NCBI RefSeq assembly: GCF_003265305.2
Contig: NZ_CP033459.1
Span: forward strand, 2,418,001-2,482,000
Source of the DNA: Pseudoprevotella muciniphila
Lineage (GTDB): Bacteria > Bacteroidota > Bacteroidia > Bacteroidales > Bacteroidaceae
DNA length: 64,000 nucleotides
Direction: 5' to 3'
Made by a program: the position numbers and the translations under genes
Shown here: piece by piece, positions 51,212 through 62,400 of the stretch
Position numbering within the stretch: position 1 is the first letter of the stretch
How the letters are laid out: the number at the start of each line of letters is the position of its first letter
Notes under the pieces: generated by a model
Told to the model about the DNA's origin: nothing
The model's database searches: none
Seen by the model: only the letters and a program-made list of their open reading frames with translations

Positions 51212-54200
51212 ATGAAAAGGATTACGTTATTGTTCGTTTTCCTGCTTTCATGGTTGGTAGTACCGGTAAGTGCGCAGACATACGCCATCACCCCAGGTAC
51301 GAGAGTAGCACTCTCCGACCTTGTGGTAGGAAACAATTACGTCATTTTCAGTACGGCTGTAAATTCAAGCGATTTGTCAGCCCTTTCTTGGGCAGGCTAC
51401 GTTTACGATACTGGAAGTGCTTTTAAAATGCGCCGACCAGGCGAATTGCCAAAGGATCATACATCTGCTTCTGATGAAGTATGGACCTTAATGGCAAAAG
51501 AAGGTTCAACAGTAACTTTTAAGAATGTCAGCACGGGCAGGTACATTAGTAGCAATACTTCAAGCCCGTTGAGTTCAGAAGAAGCATCTGTTAAATTTTA
51601 TGAGTACTCAAGTTTGCCTTCTGGTGTTAACAAGACAGGCTCCGATGTATCGTCAGTTTCTGATGATGGCACGTCCAGTATCAATTGTGCCAATGGAGAC
51701 TTGTCAGGTACAAACGTATACGGCATTGTTAATACAGATGAGACAAAGGGTTTAAAGATGGTTCCAGGTACATCAGTTGTTGAGTATGGTTCTTTCTGTT
51801 ACCCCTTTACAGTATATCAAGCCTCAGAACTGGCAACGGTTACTTTCAATTATGTAAAGGATGGCGTTACGTATTATACAACTACGGACAATTCAGTTTC
51901 ACTTGGTGATACTTACACTTTCTTGGTGCCTAACGCATACAAAGGTTATGCCATCACTTCTGCCACTGATGGTACGAATACGGCTACTGTAGGTAACAAT
52001 CTCAGTTTTACAACAACCTCAGGCGGCAATACCATCACAGTAACACTCGGACAGCAAAACAGCATCCGCGACTTTAAGGAAATAACAACTGATCTGACAC
52101 TGACAGAAATAACGAGCATTGATAATATTTCTGAGGGTCAGCAGATTGTTATGCAGATTAACAGAGGAGGCACTTGGGCGTACATGATGTGGGATGGCAA
52201 CGGTCAGATTGGCAAAATGCCTAACATGAATGGTTTTGAAGGAAATGTCTTTACTATAACCAAGGCTGTGGCCAACGGAGATGCTAAGACCGTACAAATT
52301 ATGGGTGAGACAGGGTCTTACTTCCCTGATTTAACAAATGTAGCAAATACATCAGTAATTACATTAGGAACAGCAGCTGATTATACCTTATCTAAAAATT
52401 CTGATGGCTATTTCCATTTGAAAAATGGTAGTAAAGGTGTAGATAACAATGGTGGCTTTGGTTTAGCAAAAATAAGTGTATGGAATTACGAAGAAACAGG
52501 TCAAAACCAGCAGATAAGAATTTACGAAGTTACAAAAGGTATGCCTAATCTCAGTGTGTCAAGCATCCCTACGGACGTATTGGGCAATCCTGTAACCAAT
52601 GGAGGCAGATATGCCATCAGAGTACCTGCATTGGGCAATAATCCTTCACTTGGAATTACCCAACCTTATCGCTATCTGACAAGTTCAACGAGCAGTGAAA
52701 AGATTTCAAACAGTACTGTAACATACGATGACGCAATGTTATGGACGCTAAGTTACAGTTCTCAAGGTTTGATAATCAAGGCGAACAAAAATGGCAAATA
52801 TGTTTCTTATGATTTGTACGACTATAGTAATACAAATGATAAAAATTTCCTGACAGCCACTACTTCAGATGCTGCAGAGGTTTGGTTCCCTGCTTCTGAT
52901 ACCAGAAGTCCTTATAGTGGCTATTCGCTGAAAACCACTTCCGGAAATATGGTAAGTACATACTTGAGCCAAAATAGTGCGAGTTACTCTACTGTTGGAT
53001 ACTATCCAAGCCTTCACAACGGAACTTTGTTCCAGTTCGTACCTGTCTATGATGTGAACTTTGTAGATGAGAACGGCGACCCCGTATCAACCACCCTCAA
53101 CGGTGTAGCATCCGCAGCCGGTGAATTCGTTGTACCTCACAGAGGTTATTACACATATAGCACAGTTATCTTCCCCGAACTGACAGGCATTACCACATTG
53201 GAAAACACCTATTTCGACATCAACGGCACGGAATGGGATTTCCAAGGACTTTGCGATGCCCTCGCCAAGGTAACGGGCAATATGACCATTACGGTTAAAA
53301 CCAATCAAATTGACTACACCGCAACCGGTGCGCTGACACGTATTAACGACAAGAACGACGACAAAGTAGTAACAGGCTCACGCTACTTCCTCAAGATGCG
53401 CCAGAACGCCTCCGGTACTACTGATGCAGAAATCGATGCCAATGTGGCATACCAGACCAAGAACGCTTCAGGACAAATTGCGCCACTCGCATGGAATGGT
53501 GATGTGGCACAGACCTGGCATCCTTATGGTACACTAAAGAACATCGTGCTTAAGAATGGTGACAATGCCTACCTGAAAGTAGTTGACTATCCAACATCAG
53601 GCATAGGTTATGGCACATCATTCGGATTCGATGTAACACTCGCTAACGCCACACCGTTCTCGGCATGGCCATGCGACGCTACACTCCTCAGATATTATCT
53701 CACCACTTCTAAACTCGACGGAAGCATCTATCAATATACTTCCGATGTGGTAAACAGCGCGAACACCGCAGGTCTCAACACTGAAATCGTAACCACCGAC
53801 GTAGGCGAGAAAATACAGTTCGTACCAGCCATCAAGCTCTCCTTCGTCGTGAAGGATGCCAATGGCGATGAAATGACCGACGCTTCTATCACATACAACG
53901 GCGTAACGTTCGACAACACTACGATGAAAGCCATCTATGTGGAAAAAGGAAAGGGCTTCTCAAGCCTCACCATTACGGAAGTTTCAGGCGATAATATCGG
54001 TACGCACAACTTCGATGCCGGTTATTACACCTACCTCGTAGGTAGCGCGAATATGAAGCCTAACAGACTCTCCGGTACCATCTCAACACTTACCGGTGAT
54101 GCTACCATCTATATCCAGAGGAAAGCACTGACAGGATACGAAGTGGAAGGCCTCCGCGACGTGAACGGAGAAGTGGTACAGAGCAACCAAATCTACCGCC

Positions 54201-57200
54201 TCCAGTTAGTGGCGCGCACCAATACAAGCAAACAGCAAAACAGCCAAGATTACTACCTCACACAGGTGCACAACTCAGATTCACTTATGGCTTCCAATGC
54301 CATCATAGGTAATGGTAAGCAGCATTGGTATGCACAGCCCAGCACCACGGCAGGCAAGATACAACTCTTTGCCGCAAACGAGACCGGTTATGTAGGTAAT
54401 TCTGCTGATGCCACAGGCAACGCATACGGAGAAGCAGCAGTGGTTGCCAATGCTTTAGACTTTGCCTACACCAGCGTAGGTGATGAAAGCAGTAACGAAT
54501 GGGTTTACACCCTCAAAGCCTCTGTAAACGGCGCAGACACCTACCTCGGCAATCCGACCGGCGTCAACAAAAAAATCGGCTTCTGGCAATCCGGAGGCAA
54601 TATCTGCCAGTTCAGTTTCATACCTATAGGTCTGGCATACGGTGTGTTCGGACAGGAAATTACTAATGGTAAGTACCGCATAGAACTGCCCGGACGCGCT
54701 ACAAACACTTCAGGTCCCGTCACACTCACCATGAATGGTGGTGTAGGTCAAGCCGCTAATCTCTCAGACCGCGAGCAGTACTACCTGAACCCACAGAGAA
54801 TGGAAGATTATCGCAGATACTATTGGTTAAGCGAAATCGATGACAATGTGAAGTACCGCAATGACTCCACACAGGTTTGGGAATTTGAGTTCAATGGTAT
54901 TGCCGGTGTATGGATCAAGAATATCAATGGCAAGTATCTGAAGGCAGAAAGTTTCGAGGCAGGTGCCCGAATGATTACTGATACTGTGTCGAGACGCGAA
55001 AATGCCACCCTCTGGGCTATCAGACCGGTAGCCATCAGTGGAAAAACCAACACATACAACCTCATTGCCGCAAACGACACCATCGACACACCGACAAACT
55101 GGTACTTGTCAAATAATGGTGGTGGTAATAACAACATGGGCTTCTACAATAGTGCAACTGATGGCGGTTATTACTTCACCTTCACGCCCGTAAGAAAAAT
55201 CTCGCGCGCGGAAGCCTATAGTCAAGGTATCGTCAATGGTTACGGATACACATGCTATGGTCTTGGCTACAAGAACATGACCTATGCCCCGGGTGACAAC
55301 CGCGACTCTATTCAGGGCTACATGTTGCCTGAAAACCTATGGTTGCCATACAACCCCATGAGTAACTCGTTCTCGACGGTTACGTTCCACCAGCCCGACT
55401 TGATTGGCTACAACTATGACAAAGGTATTACAGAACCGAACCACTCTGACCACGTCATACGCTATACCTGCTACGAAATCGACAATTATCCTATAGAGAG
55501 TTCAGATGCTCCAACTATGGTGAATGGTCAGTGGACTTTCGATGAAAATACGCATTGGTATGCCATCACGGTAAGGGCATGCGACGGTGATGCAAACCCC
55601 TACGTCATGCGACAGGATTTCTGGCGCTATGACCAGTTGTCAGACATCAACACACCGTTCTGCGACAGATACCTATGGTGCTTCGTTGGCGACAGCATCA
55701 GCGGATACCTCGTCTATAACAAGGCGGAAGGTGCCGGTAGATACATGGGTAGTGTGAATGAAGACCACATCGCTACTACAGGTATCCACAACATTACATG
55801 GTTGCCGAACGACAACTCCGATGCAGTGAAATTATATTCAAAGCACCTCTTCCAGATTACGCAGCACACACAAAGCGGTCATTACATGCTGATGGACAGA
55901 TACAGCAACCTCAGTTTCGATGCTTACAACACGGGCCCGCACTATGGTTTCTCTAACTATTGGCACTCAAGACATCAGAGCAATGGTGCCTACATCAAGA
56001 ATGTGCTCGGTACTGAAGAATGGACAGGTGGCCAGACATTCCAGGCCGCTTCGTATGAGCCTTCGATTTACCATGTAGGTGGTAGTTTCTATGCACGTAC
56101 CATGACATTCCCGCGCCTGACGGATATCTACAAGCAGACGTTTACACCGGCATACTTCAATGGCTTTGTAGGCTTTGTAGGCATGCACGAGAATACGGAC
56201 AGTGTGGACCTGAACTTCCGCCGTCTCAATGCGAACCTCGCATCCATCGGTACCGTAAATCCAGCGGATTATAACACTACGGCAGCATTCAAGGCAGCCT
56301 TGGCACATGCACAGAGCGACTCTCTTGCTGCATACGACATCTTCCTTGAGAACCTTTACGAGAATGGTGTGAAATATGATGAGCACAAGGCATATCGTCT
56401 CGTCAATGAGAAAACCGGACAGTGGCTCTCTGTATCAGGCGACAACAATGACGGGCCTATCACACTGAAGGGTGTTGCAAACTTCTCGGAAGACACCGAC
56501 CCGGGTTCGCTCTGGAAATTCATCGAAGTGGACGATGCACATCCTGCAGATAACCATACGATGAACAACAAGATCTATAAGATGCACAACATCTATCGTA
56601 GCGCCAACCTGAATATCGCGAACGATGGTACAATCACGCTCGTGAGAGAACCTTATGCAAACCGCTCATCCTATGGACACGACTCTGGCATAGGTACCAA
56701 CATCGACTTCGTGAACGACATGGTATATATGCAGAGTTGGGGCGAATTCGTATTCAAACCCGCTGCTGCACCGATTACAGGTTCTGGCACAGGTCTCCTC
56801 CTTAGCAGTACAGAAAGCAATAGTTTCTCCACAGGCTACGACCTCGGCGACAACGACGTTGCAGCACGCTGGTTCATGAAGGGCTTCTCGCTCGACTCCA
56901 TCAGCCTCACTATGCCAACGACCGGTAGCAGCGAAGCCTCACAGGTTTACTCCTCGGCTGTAGATCCAGACCACGACTTCACATGGCCCTACGAACACGG
57001 ACTCTCCGCTTGGCGTATGACATGGCGCCACGCAGACGTAATACGCGGACAGAAGATCACACCGAACACATCGACAGACCGTCCGTTCATACACGCAGGA
57101 ACAGGTATCCTCTTCCGCGGACCGAAGGGCGTGAAGTTCCCCTTGCTGCCATGCTCTTCCACGACAGCCATCAGCAGCCTCCTCGTTTCGCCGGACGAAA

Positions 57201-57604
57201 CAGTGGAGAAAGACACCATCGAAGGTGTGCCGGGCTTCAAACTGCCTGCGGGAAGTGGCTTCGTGATTGACTATGCGAATAGTGAAGACGTTGTACGCTG
57301 CTGCCTCATCGGCTCAGCAGGCTACACTTCTTCCAACTATATCGCGCTCGATGACGGCTACGTATTCCTGCCGAAGACCAAGCCCTACATCCCCAACGAT
57401 GGCGACCACTACGGCAGCGAGAACTACACGCTTGAACTCGAAGACGAATTTGGCAACGTAACGAAGATCGGTACTGTCGATACCAACGGTAATGTGAACC
57501 TCAACGACGACAACGCGTTCATCGATTTGCAGGGTCGTCGAGTAACACAACCGGTTAAGGGACAAATCTATATCCACAAAGGACAGAAAATTTATTTCAA
57601 ATAA
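51212..57604 (+). CDS. Giant secreted modular protein (about 2130 residues)
   Basis: The ATG at 51212 gives a signal peptide (KRITLLFVFLLSWLVVPVSA). The rest is Thr/Ser/Asn/Tyr-rich beta repeats in about five modules, each ending in an F-x-F-x-P motif (FQFVPV, IQFVPA, FSFIPI, FTFTPV, FVFKP) followed by a linker. Modules start with DLVVGNNYVIF-, NGGRYAIRVP- or NGKYRIELPG-like segments and contain W-x-x and G-K-Y-L/V motifs, suggesting ricin-like beta-trefoil carbohydrate-binding units; that is inference. The C-terminus, DLQGRRVTQPVKGQIYIHKG, resembles the ending of many Prevotella secreted proteins. It may be a surface adhesin or glycan-binding protein. No catalytic domain is recognised. A small acidic peptide gene follows at 99 bases. 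Confidence 0.85.
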   Translation: MKRITLLFVFLLSWLVVPVSAQTYAITPGTRVALSDLVVGNNYVIFSTAVNSSDLSALSWAGYVYDTGSAFKMRRPGELPKDHTSASDEVWTLMAKEGSTVTFKNVSTGRYISSNTSSPLSSEEASVKFYEYSSLPSGVNKTGSDVSSVSDDGTSSINCANGDLSGTNVYGIVNTDETKGLKMVPGTSVVEYGSFCYPFTVYQASELATVTFNYVKDGVTYYTTTDNSVSLGDTYTFLVPNAYKGYAITSATDGTNTATVGNNLSFTTTSGGNTITVTLGQQNSIRDFKEITTDLTLTEITSIDNISEGQQIVMQINRGGTWAYMMWDGNGQIGKMPNMNGFEGNVFTITKAVANGDAKTVQIMGETGSYFPDLTNVANTSVITLGTAADYTLSKNSDGYFHLKNGSKGVDNNGGFGLAKISVWNYEETGQNQQIRIYEVTKGMPNLSVSSIPTDVLGNPVTNGGRYAIRVPALGNNPSLGITQPYRYLTSSTSSEKISNSTVTYDDAMLWTLSYSSQGLIIKANKNGKYVSYDLYDYSNTNDKNFLTATTSDAAEVWFPASDTRSPYSGYSLKTTSGNMVSTYLSQNSASYSTVGYYPSLHNGTLFQFVPVYDVNFVDENGDPVSTTLNGVASAAGEFVVPHRGYYTYSTVIFPELTGITTLENTYFDINGTEWDFQGLCDALAKVTGNMTITVKTNQIDYTATGALTRINDKNDDKVVTGSRYFLKMRQNASGTTDAEIDANVAYQTKNASGQIAPLAWNGDVAQTWHPYGTLKNIVLKNGDNAYLKVVDYPTSGIGYGTSFGFDVTLANATPFSAWPCDATLLRYYLTTSKLDGSIYQYTSDVVNSANTAGLNTEIVTTDVGEKIQFVPAIKLSFVVKDANGDEMTDASITYNGVTFDNTTMKAIYVEKGKGFSSLTITEVSGDNIGTHNFDAGYYTYLVGSANMKPNRLSGTISTLTGDATIYIQRKALTGYEVEGLRDVNGEVVQSNQIYRLQLVARTNTSKQQNSQDYYLTQVHNSDSLMASNAIIGNGKQHWYAQPSTTAGKIQLFAANETGYVGNSADATGNAYGEAAVVANALDFAYTSVGDESSNEWVYTLKASVNGADTYLGNPTGVNKKIGFWQSGGNICQFSFIPIGLAYGVFGQEITNGKYRIELPGRATNTSGPVTLTMNGGVGQAANLSDREQYYLNPQRMEDYRRYYWLSEIDDNVKYRNDSTQVWEFEFNGIAGVWIKNINGKYLKAESFEAGARMITDTVSRRENATLWAIRPVAISGKTNTYNLIAANDTIDTPTNWYLSNNGGGNNNMGFYNSATDGGYYFTFTPVRKISRAEAYSQGIVNGYGYTCYGLGYKNMTYAPGDNRDSIQGYMLPENLWLPYNPMSNSFSTVTFHQPDLIGYNYDKGITEPNHSDHVIRYTCYEIDNYPIESSDAPTMVNGQWTFDENTHWYAITVRACDGDANPYVMRQDFWRYDQLSDINTPFCDRYLWCFVGDSISGYLVYNKAEGAGRYMGSVNEDHIATTGIHNITWLPNDNSDAVKLYSKHLFQITQHTQSGHYMLMDRYSNLSFDAYNTGPHYGFSNYWHSRHQSNGAYIKNVLGTEEWTGGQTFQAASYEPSIYHVGGSFYARTMTFPRLTDIYKQTFTPAYFNGFVGFVGMHENTDSVDLNFRRLNANLASIGTVNPADYNTTAAFKAALAHAQSDSLAAYDIFLENLYENGVKYDEHKAYRLVNEKTGQWLSVSGDNNDGPITLKGVANFSEDTDPGSLWKFIEVDDAHPADNHTMNNKIYKMHNIYRSANLNIANDGTITLVREPYANRSSYGHDSGIGTNIDFVNDMVYMQSWGEFVFKPAAAPITGSGTGLLLSSTESNSFSTGYDLGDNDVAARWFMKGFSLDSISLTMPTTGSSEASQVYSSAVDPDHDFTWPYEHGLSAWRMTWRHADVIRGQKITPNTSTDRPFIHAGTGILFRGPKGVKFPLLPCSSTTAISSLLVSPDETVEKDTIEGVPGFKLPAGSGFVIDYANSEDVVRCCLIGSAGYTSSNYIALDDGYVFLPKTKPYIPNDGDHYGSENYTLELEDEFGNVTKIGTVDTNGNVNLNDDNAFIDLQGRRVTQPVKGQIYIHKGQKIYFK

Positions 57605-57702
57605 GCGATTGAAGCGAAAAAGGGACGGCGGCAAACACCAACAGCCTGCCGCCTCCCCACTTCGCACAATGTTCAACTAAAAAAGAATAAAAAAAGTAAG
57701 AT

Positions 57703-57876
57703 ATGAAGATACCCTATATCAAACCGGAATTCAAAGTACTCAACCTCCGCGACTTCTGTTCCGAGGACGACGATCCCGAAACAATCTCTTTCGGTACACT
57801 CGCACCCAAGAATGACCTCGATGCAGATGAGGAACAAGGACAGGATAACTATTGGCGCAAATTCGACTGGCAATAA
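57703..57876 (+). CDS. Small acidic peptide, 57 residues
   Basis: This is a short gene with ATG at 57703 and stop TAA at 57874-57876. It reads MKIPYIKPEFKVLNLRDFCS, then an acidic stretch (EDDDPETISFGTLAP) and QDNYWRKFDW at the end. There is no signal peptide or membrane segment. The beginning M-K-x-x-Y-x-K-P-E-x-x-V-L resembles short peptides found beside secreted proteins in Prevotella-like genomes, whose role is unknown. It lies 98 bases downstream of the giant gene and is followed at once by the strong terminator at 57896-57929, so it is the last gene of that transcript. Confidence 0.75.
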   Translation: MKIPYIKPEFKVLNLRDFCSEDDDPETISFGTLAPKNDLDADEEQGQDNYWRKFDWQ

Positions 57877-57895
57877 AAACCGGTCAGGAAATACC

Positions 57896-57929
57896 AAAAA
57901 AAGCACGGCAAATTTTGCCGTGCTTTTTT
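57896..57929 (+). terminator. Bidirectional-type terminator after the small peptide gene
   Basis: A long stem GCACGGCA / TGCCGTGC with an A-run before it and TTTTTT after it. The A-run gives it the potential to work in both directions. Confidence 0.9.
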
Positions 57930-58037
57930 ATGTCGGTGCGATGACAGTTCGCGCTTATCATTGTGGTCCTACGCACCTTCGGCGCTTCATGGCTGCGCTG
58001 TGTTTGCTAAATTCGTGCAATTCGTGGTTTTTATTTA

Positions 58038-58340
58038 TCACACATAGCAGAAATTCGTAATCTCAATCTCGCCAGCCTGTGAATCCTTCTCAGGACGGTA
58101 AACAATCCGCAGGCCGCGATACGCCTTCGACACCTTAATCGTGTCAAACACATTCCACATCGGCTCACCGTAGTCGCCCGATTCGTCGTAAAGCAGCATG
58201 ACGTTGTTGATGATGTCTATCTCGTAGTAACCGCCGCCGTAACAGTCTTTCTCCCCTTTCCTGACCAGATCCTCGTGAAGGCGAACCCTGCCAAGACGCA
58301 GTTCGCCGTTTTCGGAAATAATGAATTTTGGATGTAGCAT
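58038..58340 (-). CDS. Small hypothetical protein
   Basis: 100 residues, no signal peptide. It begins MLHPKFIISENGELRLGRVR, with a central GGGYYEIDIINNVMLLYDES and ends EIEITNFCYV. The alternating hydrophobic strands suggest a small beta-rich fold, and the first residues resemble short Bacteroidetes proteins of unknown function. It diverges from the 58507 gene across a region with tandem CCGGA repeats. No motif of known function is seen. Confidence 0.65.
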   Translation of the reverse strand: MLHPKFIISENGELRLGRVRLHEDLVRKGEKDCYGGGYYEIDIINNVMLLYDESGDYGEPMWNVFDTIKVSKAYRGLRIVYRPEKDSQAGEIEITNFCYV

Positions 58341-58392
58341 AGTTCTTGTTTTTTTATGGTTATCTGCAAAGATAGGGATTTTTTTTGGATTT

Positions 58393-58428
58393 CCGGCCTC
58401 TCCGGATTTTCCGGACTCTCCGGATTAG
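58393..58428. repeat. Tandem 18-base repeat with CCGGA motifs between divergent genes
   Basis: CCGGCCTCTCCGGATTTT is followed directly by CCGGACTCTCCGGATTAG (2 of 18 bases differ in the first 16). TCCGGA palindromes are embedded. It lies in the shared promoter region of two divergent genes and may be a regulator site or just a simple repeat. Confidence 0.5.
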
Positions 58429-58471
58429 CCATGATTTCTATGTTTTCCGCTCCTTTCTCGAAAAAAAACAC

Positions 58472-58479
58472 TAAATTTG
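58472..58479 (+). promoter_or_regulatory. TAnnTTTG box for the 58507 gene
   Basis: TAAATTTG lies 27 bases before the start codon. Confidence 0.55.
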
Positions 58480-58506
58480 TGCCAAAATAAAAGAAGAGTT
58501 CACGAT

Positions 58507-59475
58507 ATGAACATTTTGCGAACCATAACGCTCTCGGCTTTCCTCGCAACCGCCTTGTCAGCGGCGGGGCAGGGGAAAACCGTCCTCACGGCGGAAACCA
58601 TCGACTATACAGGTCAGAAAATCTACATCGACTGCATTCAGACTCCGGCATACAGTGCAGAGTTTGACTACGCTGCCGGCGAAACTGCCACCTACACTTT
58701 TGCCCCCACCCGTCAGGTGGGAATGCTCATCAACTCCCGCACACTCGTCATCGTGGCGCCGGGCGATTCCATACACGCCAAGGTGAGATACACCGACCCC
58801 AAGAACGTTTCCGTAACATTCAGCGGTACACCGTCGGCAGTGGCAGCCAACCGCCTCTATCAGAAGGTACAGGCGCTGAAGAAGTCCATGCGTTACCGCT
58901 CGCAACTCCTCTCCTGCGTAACGCTCGACGAGAAACCCGCTCAGCGCATCGCGCAGTCGCGGCAGTTGCTCGAAAAGACTGCCGCATTCGTGGAAACCGC
59001 AAAAGATAAGGTAACACCCGAGGCGGCAGCCTACGTCATGGCAGAATCAGAAGGACTGGCATACCTCTCGTTCATGGAGTACCCCAAGATGTATGCCGAA
59101 CTGAGAAAACTTCCCATAGCCGAGCAGGAAATAGGCGACTATTGGGCTCTTATGGACAGTGTGGAACTGCGCGCCGACGCTGCTTCGCTCTCCTGCCCGG
59201 AATATGTCAGCATGCTCATGCGCTATGTGGCATACACGAATGAGAAGGCTGCAGACGGCACCTACACCATGCCGCAGAAACTCGAGGACATCTATAGGGA
59301 AATGGCAGAAGGCCTCGAAGGCGCACAGCGCGACGCCGTGCTCTTCCATCTGCTCACCAACTTCATACGCGGCGGAAAGGAAGTGGAGCGGGCAGAGCCA
59401 CTCATCGCCGAGTACCGCCAGAAATACAATATCAACAAGGACTACATCGCCATTATCGACGGCTTGATGGAATAA
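58507..59475 (+). CDS. Secreted hypothetical protein upstream of SusC/SusD
   Basis: About 322 residues from the ATG at 58507 with a signal peptide (NILRTITLSAFLATALSAAG). The N-terminal half is beta (ETIDYTGQKIYIDCIQ then VVAPGDSIHAKV), resembling the N-terminal domain of TlpA/DUF4369-type proteins but with no thioredoxin domain or C-x-x-C. The second half is helical with A-rich segments. It ends 23 bases before the SusC gene, suggesting one operon. Function is unknown; a surface or periplasmic accessory to uptake is possible. Confidence 0.7.
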   Translation: MNILRTITLSAFLATALSAAGQGKTVLTAETIDYTGQKIYIDCIQTPAYSAEFDYAAGETATYTFAPTRQVGMLINSRTLVIVAPGDSIHAKVRYTDPKNVSVTFSGTPSAVAANRLYQKVQALKKSMRYRSQLLSCVTLDEKPAQRIAQSRQLLEKTAAFVETAKDKVTPEAAAYVMAESEGLAYLSFMEYPKMYAELRKLPIAEQEIGDYWALMDSVELRADAASLSCPEYVSMLMRYVAYTNEKAADGTYTMPQKLEDIYREMAEGLEGAQRDAVLFHLLTNFIRGGKEVERAEPLIAEYRQKYNINKDYIAIIDGLME

Positions 59476-59498
59476 AAAAAAATCATACCTATACATAT

Positions 59499-62400
59499 AT
59501 GAACAGATTGCGATATATATTGGTGCTCGCAGCGCTGGCGATATGCAGCCTCGGCACCTTCGCCCAGACCGACGCCGGCTGGAAAGACCGCAAGGTTACA
59601 CTCCGCGTCAGCAACGAAACGATGGGCGACATCCTCGTGAAACTCGCACGGCAGGCTGGTGCCGACGTGGTGTTCGAAGGCGTAACCATCGAAGGCATCA
59701 ACGAACCTACCACACTCAACGTGAAGGACATGCCCCTCGACAAGGCAGTACTCCGGCTCATAGGCGACCAACCTGTCAGCGTGAACTACGAAACAGCGGG
59801 CAGGATAGTGTTCCGCCCACTGGCAGAAGATGCTGCGGCGCAGGCAGAGGACGCCGCGCAGTATCACCCCGTCTCTGCAGTAGTAACCAGTATGGAGGAC
59901 GGCGAACCCATCGTGGGTGCCATGGTGATGATTACCGACGGCGGAAAGAACGGACGCTCCGGCGGTGTTACGGACAGCAACGGAAAATTCTCACTGCGCG
60001 TGCCAAACAACGCCTCCGTGCGAATATCGTGCATAGGATATGCCTCGCAGTCCTTTCAGGTGAAGCAACCCATGCTCAACGAAAAAGTGGTGCTCGAACC
60101 CAACCGCACAGAGGAAGAGAAAGCGGTGGTAACAGGTATGAGCAAGCGCAGCATGACGAGTTTTACGGGTAATTTCGTCAGTGTGAAGGGCGAAGAACTC
60201 CGCAGGATGAATCCCAACAACATACTCGAAGGCCTGCAGTTCTTCGACCCCAGTTTCAAGATTGTGGAAAACAACGCCACAGGATCCGACCCCAATGCCA
60301 CACCGCAGTTCAACATTCGCGGCGACCAGACACTGGGCAACAACGTGGACCTCAACTCCATGGACCTGCTACTCGACAATGTGTCGAGCCGCCCCAATAC
60401 ACCGCTCTTCGTGCTCGACGGATTTATAGTGCCACTGCGCCGAATACTCGAACTCGACCCGCAGCGCGTGGAGAACATCACCATACTCAAGGATGCCTCA
60501 GCCACAGCCATCTACGGCTCGCGCGCATCGAACGGGGTGGTGGTAGTCGAAACGAAGGTGGCGCCCGATGGTGCACTCTCCGTAACCTACAACGGAAGCC
60601 TTACCATACAGTCGCCCGACCTCACGGGCTACAACATGATGAATGCCAGCCAGAAACTCGCCATGGAGAAAATGGCAGGCGTCTATAACGAGAACGATCC
60701 CTACCAGAAGAACACGTACAACAAGTACCTGCGAAACATACTGGCAGGAGTGGATACCTACTGGCTCTCGCAACCGCTGCGCACAGCCGTGCAGACACGA
60801 CACACACTCACCGCAGCAGGAGGAACGGACAAGTTCCGCTACAACCTCGGACTGAATGCAGGATTCATGCCGGGTGTGATGAAAGGCTCGCAGAACGACA
60901 CAAAGGGCGTAACCTTCTCCATGAGTTACAGAAAGGACAAGTTCACCGTGGGTGCAGACATCAACCTCAGCGAAACCAACGGCAAAAACTCTCCCTACGG
61001 CAGTTTCTCGTCCTACACGCAAGCCAACCCCTACTATCCGATGAAGAATGCAGAGGGCGGCTACGACCTCATTCTCGACAACCATACCGGCACGGGAAGC
61101 GTGCTCATCACCAACCCGCTCTACAATGCCACGACGGGCGTGAAGGACATTTCAAGGAACACCACCATCGCCACAACGATGAACATAGAATACCGCCTGC
61201 TGCCCAACCTGCGCTTTACCGAACAACTGTCCTACACACGGGGCATGGCGCGCACGGAAGTGTTCTATCCGGCTGACCACACCATGTTTGCCACAGAGAC
61301 AGACCTCACCAAGAAAGGGTCGTACAGCAAGAATACGGGCGAGATGACGTCGTGGTCGAGCAACCTCGGCGTGAACTGGAACGCACCGGTAGGAAAGCAC
61401 CTCTTCAGCCTCTTCGGCAACTGGACGGTGAACGAGGACCGCAACAACTACGTGAACCTCTACGCCACAGGTTTCCCTGACCGACACATGGACGATTTCA
61501 TCTTCGGCTACACCATGAGCACCAACCCAACCGGCACAGAGGCACTCTCGCGCGCCATGGGGCTCATCACCCAGTTCTCCTACAGTTACGACAACCGCTA
61601 TTCGTTCGACTTCAACCTCAGCGCAGAGAACTCTTCACGATATGGCGACGACCATTCCATGACACCTTTCTGGTCAACAGGTGTCCGCTGGAACGCCTAT
61701 CGCGAGAAATTCCTGCAAGGCAGGGTGTCCAACCTCGTGTTCCGTGCCAACTATGGTGTAACGGGCGAACAAAATTACAATCCCTATCAGGCTATAGAAT
61801 TCTACACCTACAGCCAGACCATGAAGCCCTATACGTCGTTCACCACACTCGGTGCAATGCTCGCCGGACTGAACAACACCGAACTGGGCTGGGCTAAGAC
61901 GCACAACCTCAGCCTCGGCGTGGACATAGGCTTCTGGAAAAACCGCATCAATGCCACGTTCAATTATTACAACAACATCACCAAGCAACTACTCACAGAG
62001 TACGACCTGGCACCCTCCACCGGCTTCCGGTCGCAGGTGATGAACGCCGGCGAACTGCAAAACCGCGGTTTCGACATAACGCTCAATGTCATAGCCCTTC
62101 AGAACGTGAAGAAACAACTCTACTGGACCATTTCTGCAAACGCCAACCACAACAGGAACAAAATCCGCAAGATTTCCGACTATCTCCGCAAACTGAACGA
62201 AGCACAACTTGCCACAGCCGGTGCACCGCTGCCCGTCTATCAGGAAGGGCAGAGCACATCCACGCTCTACACCGTGCGTTCATTGGGCATCGACCCTGTA
62301 ACAGGTCAGGAAGTCTATCTCAAGCGCGACGGAACAAAGACGTTCACGTGGGACGCAGCAGACAAAGTGCCCGTAGGACATACCACACCCGACGTCAGCG

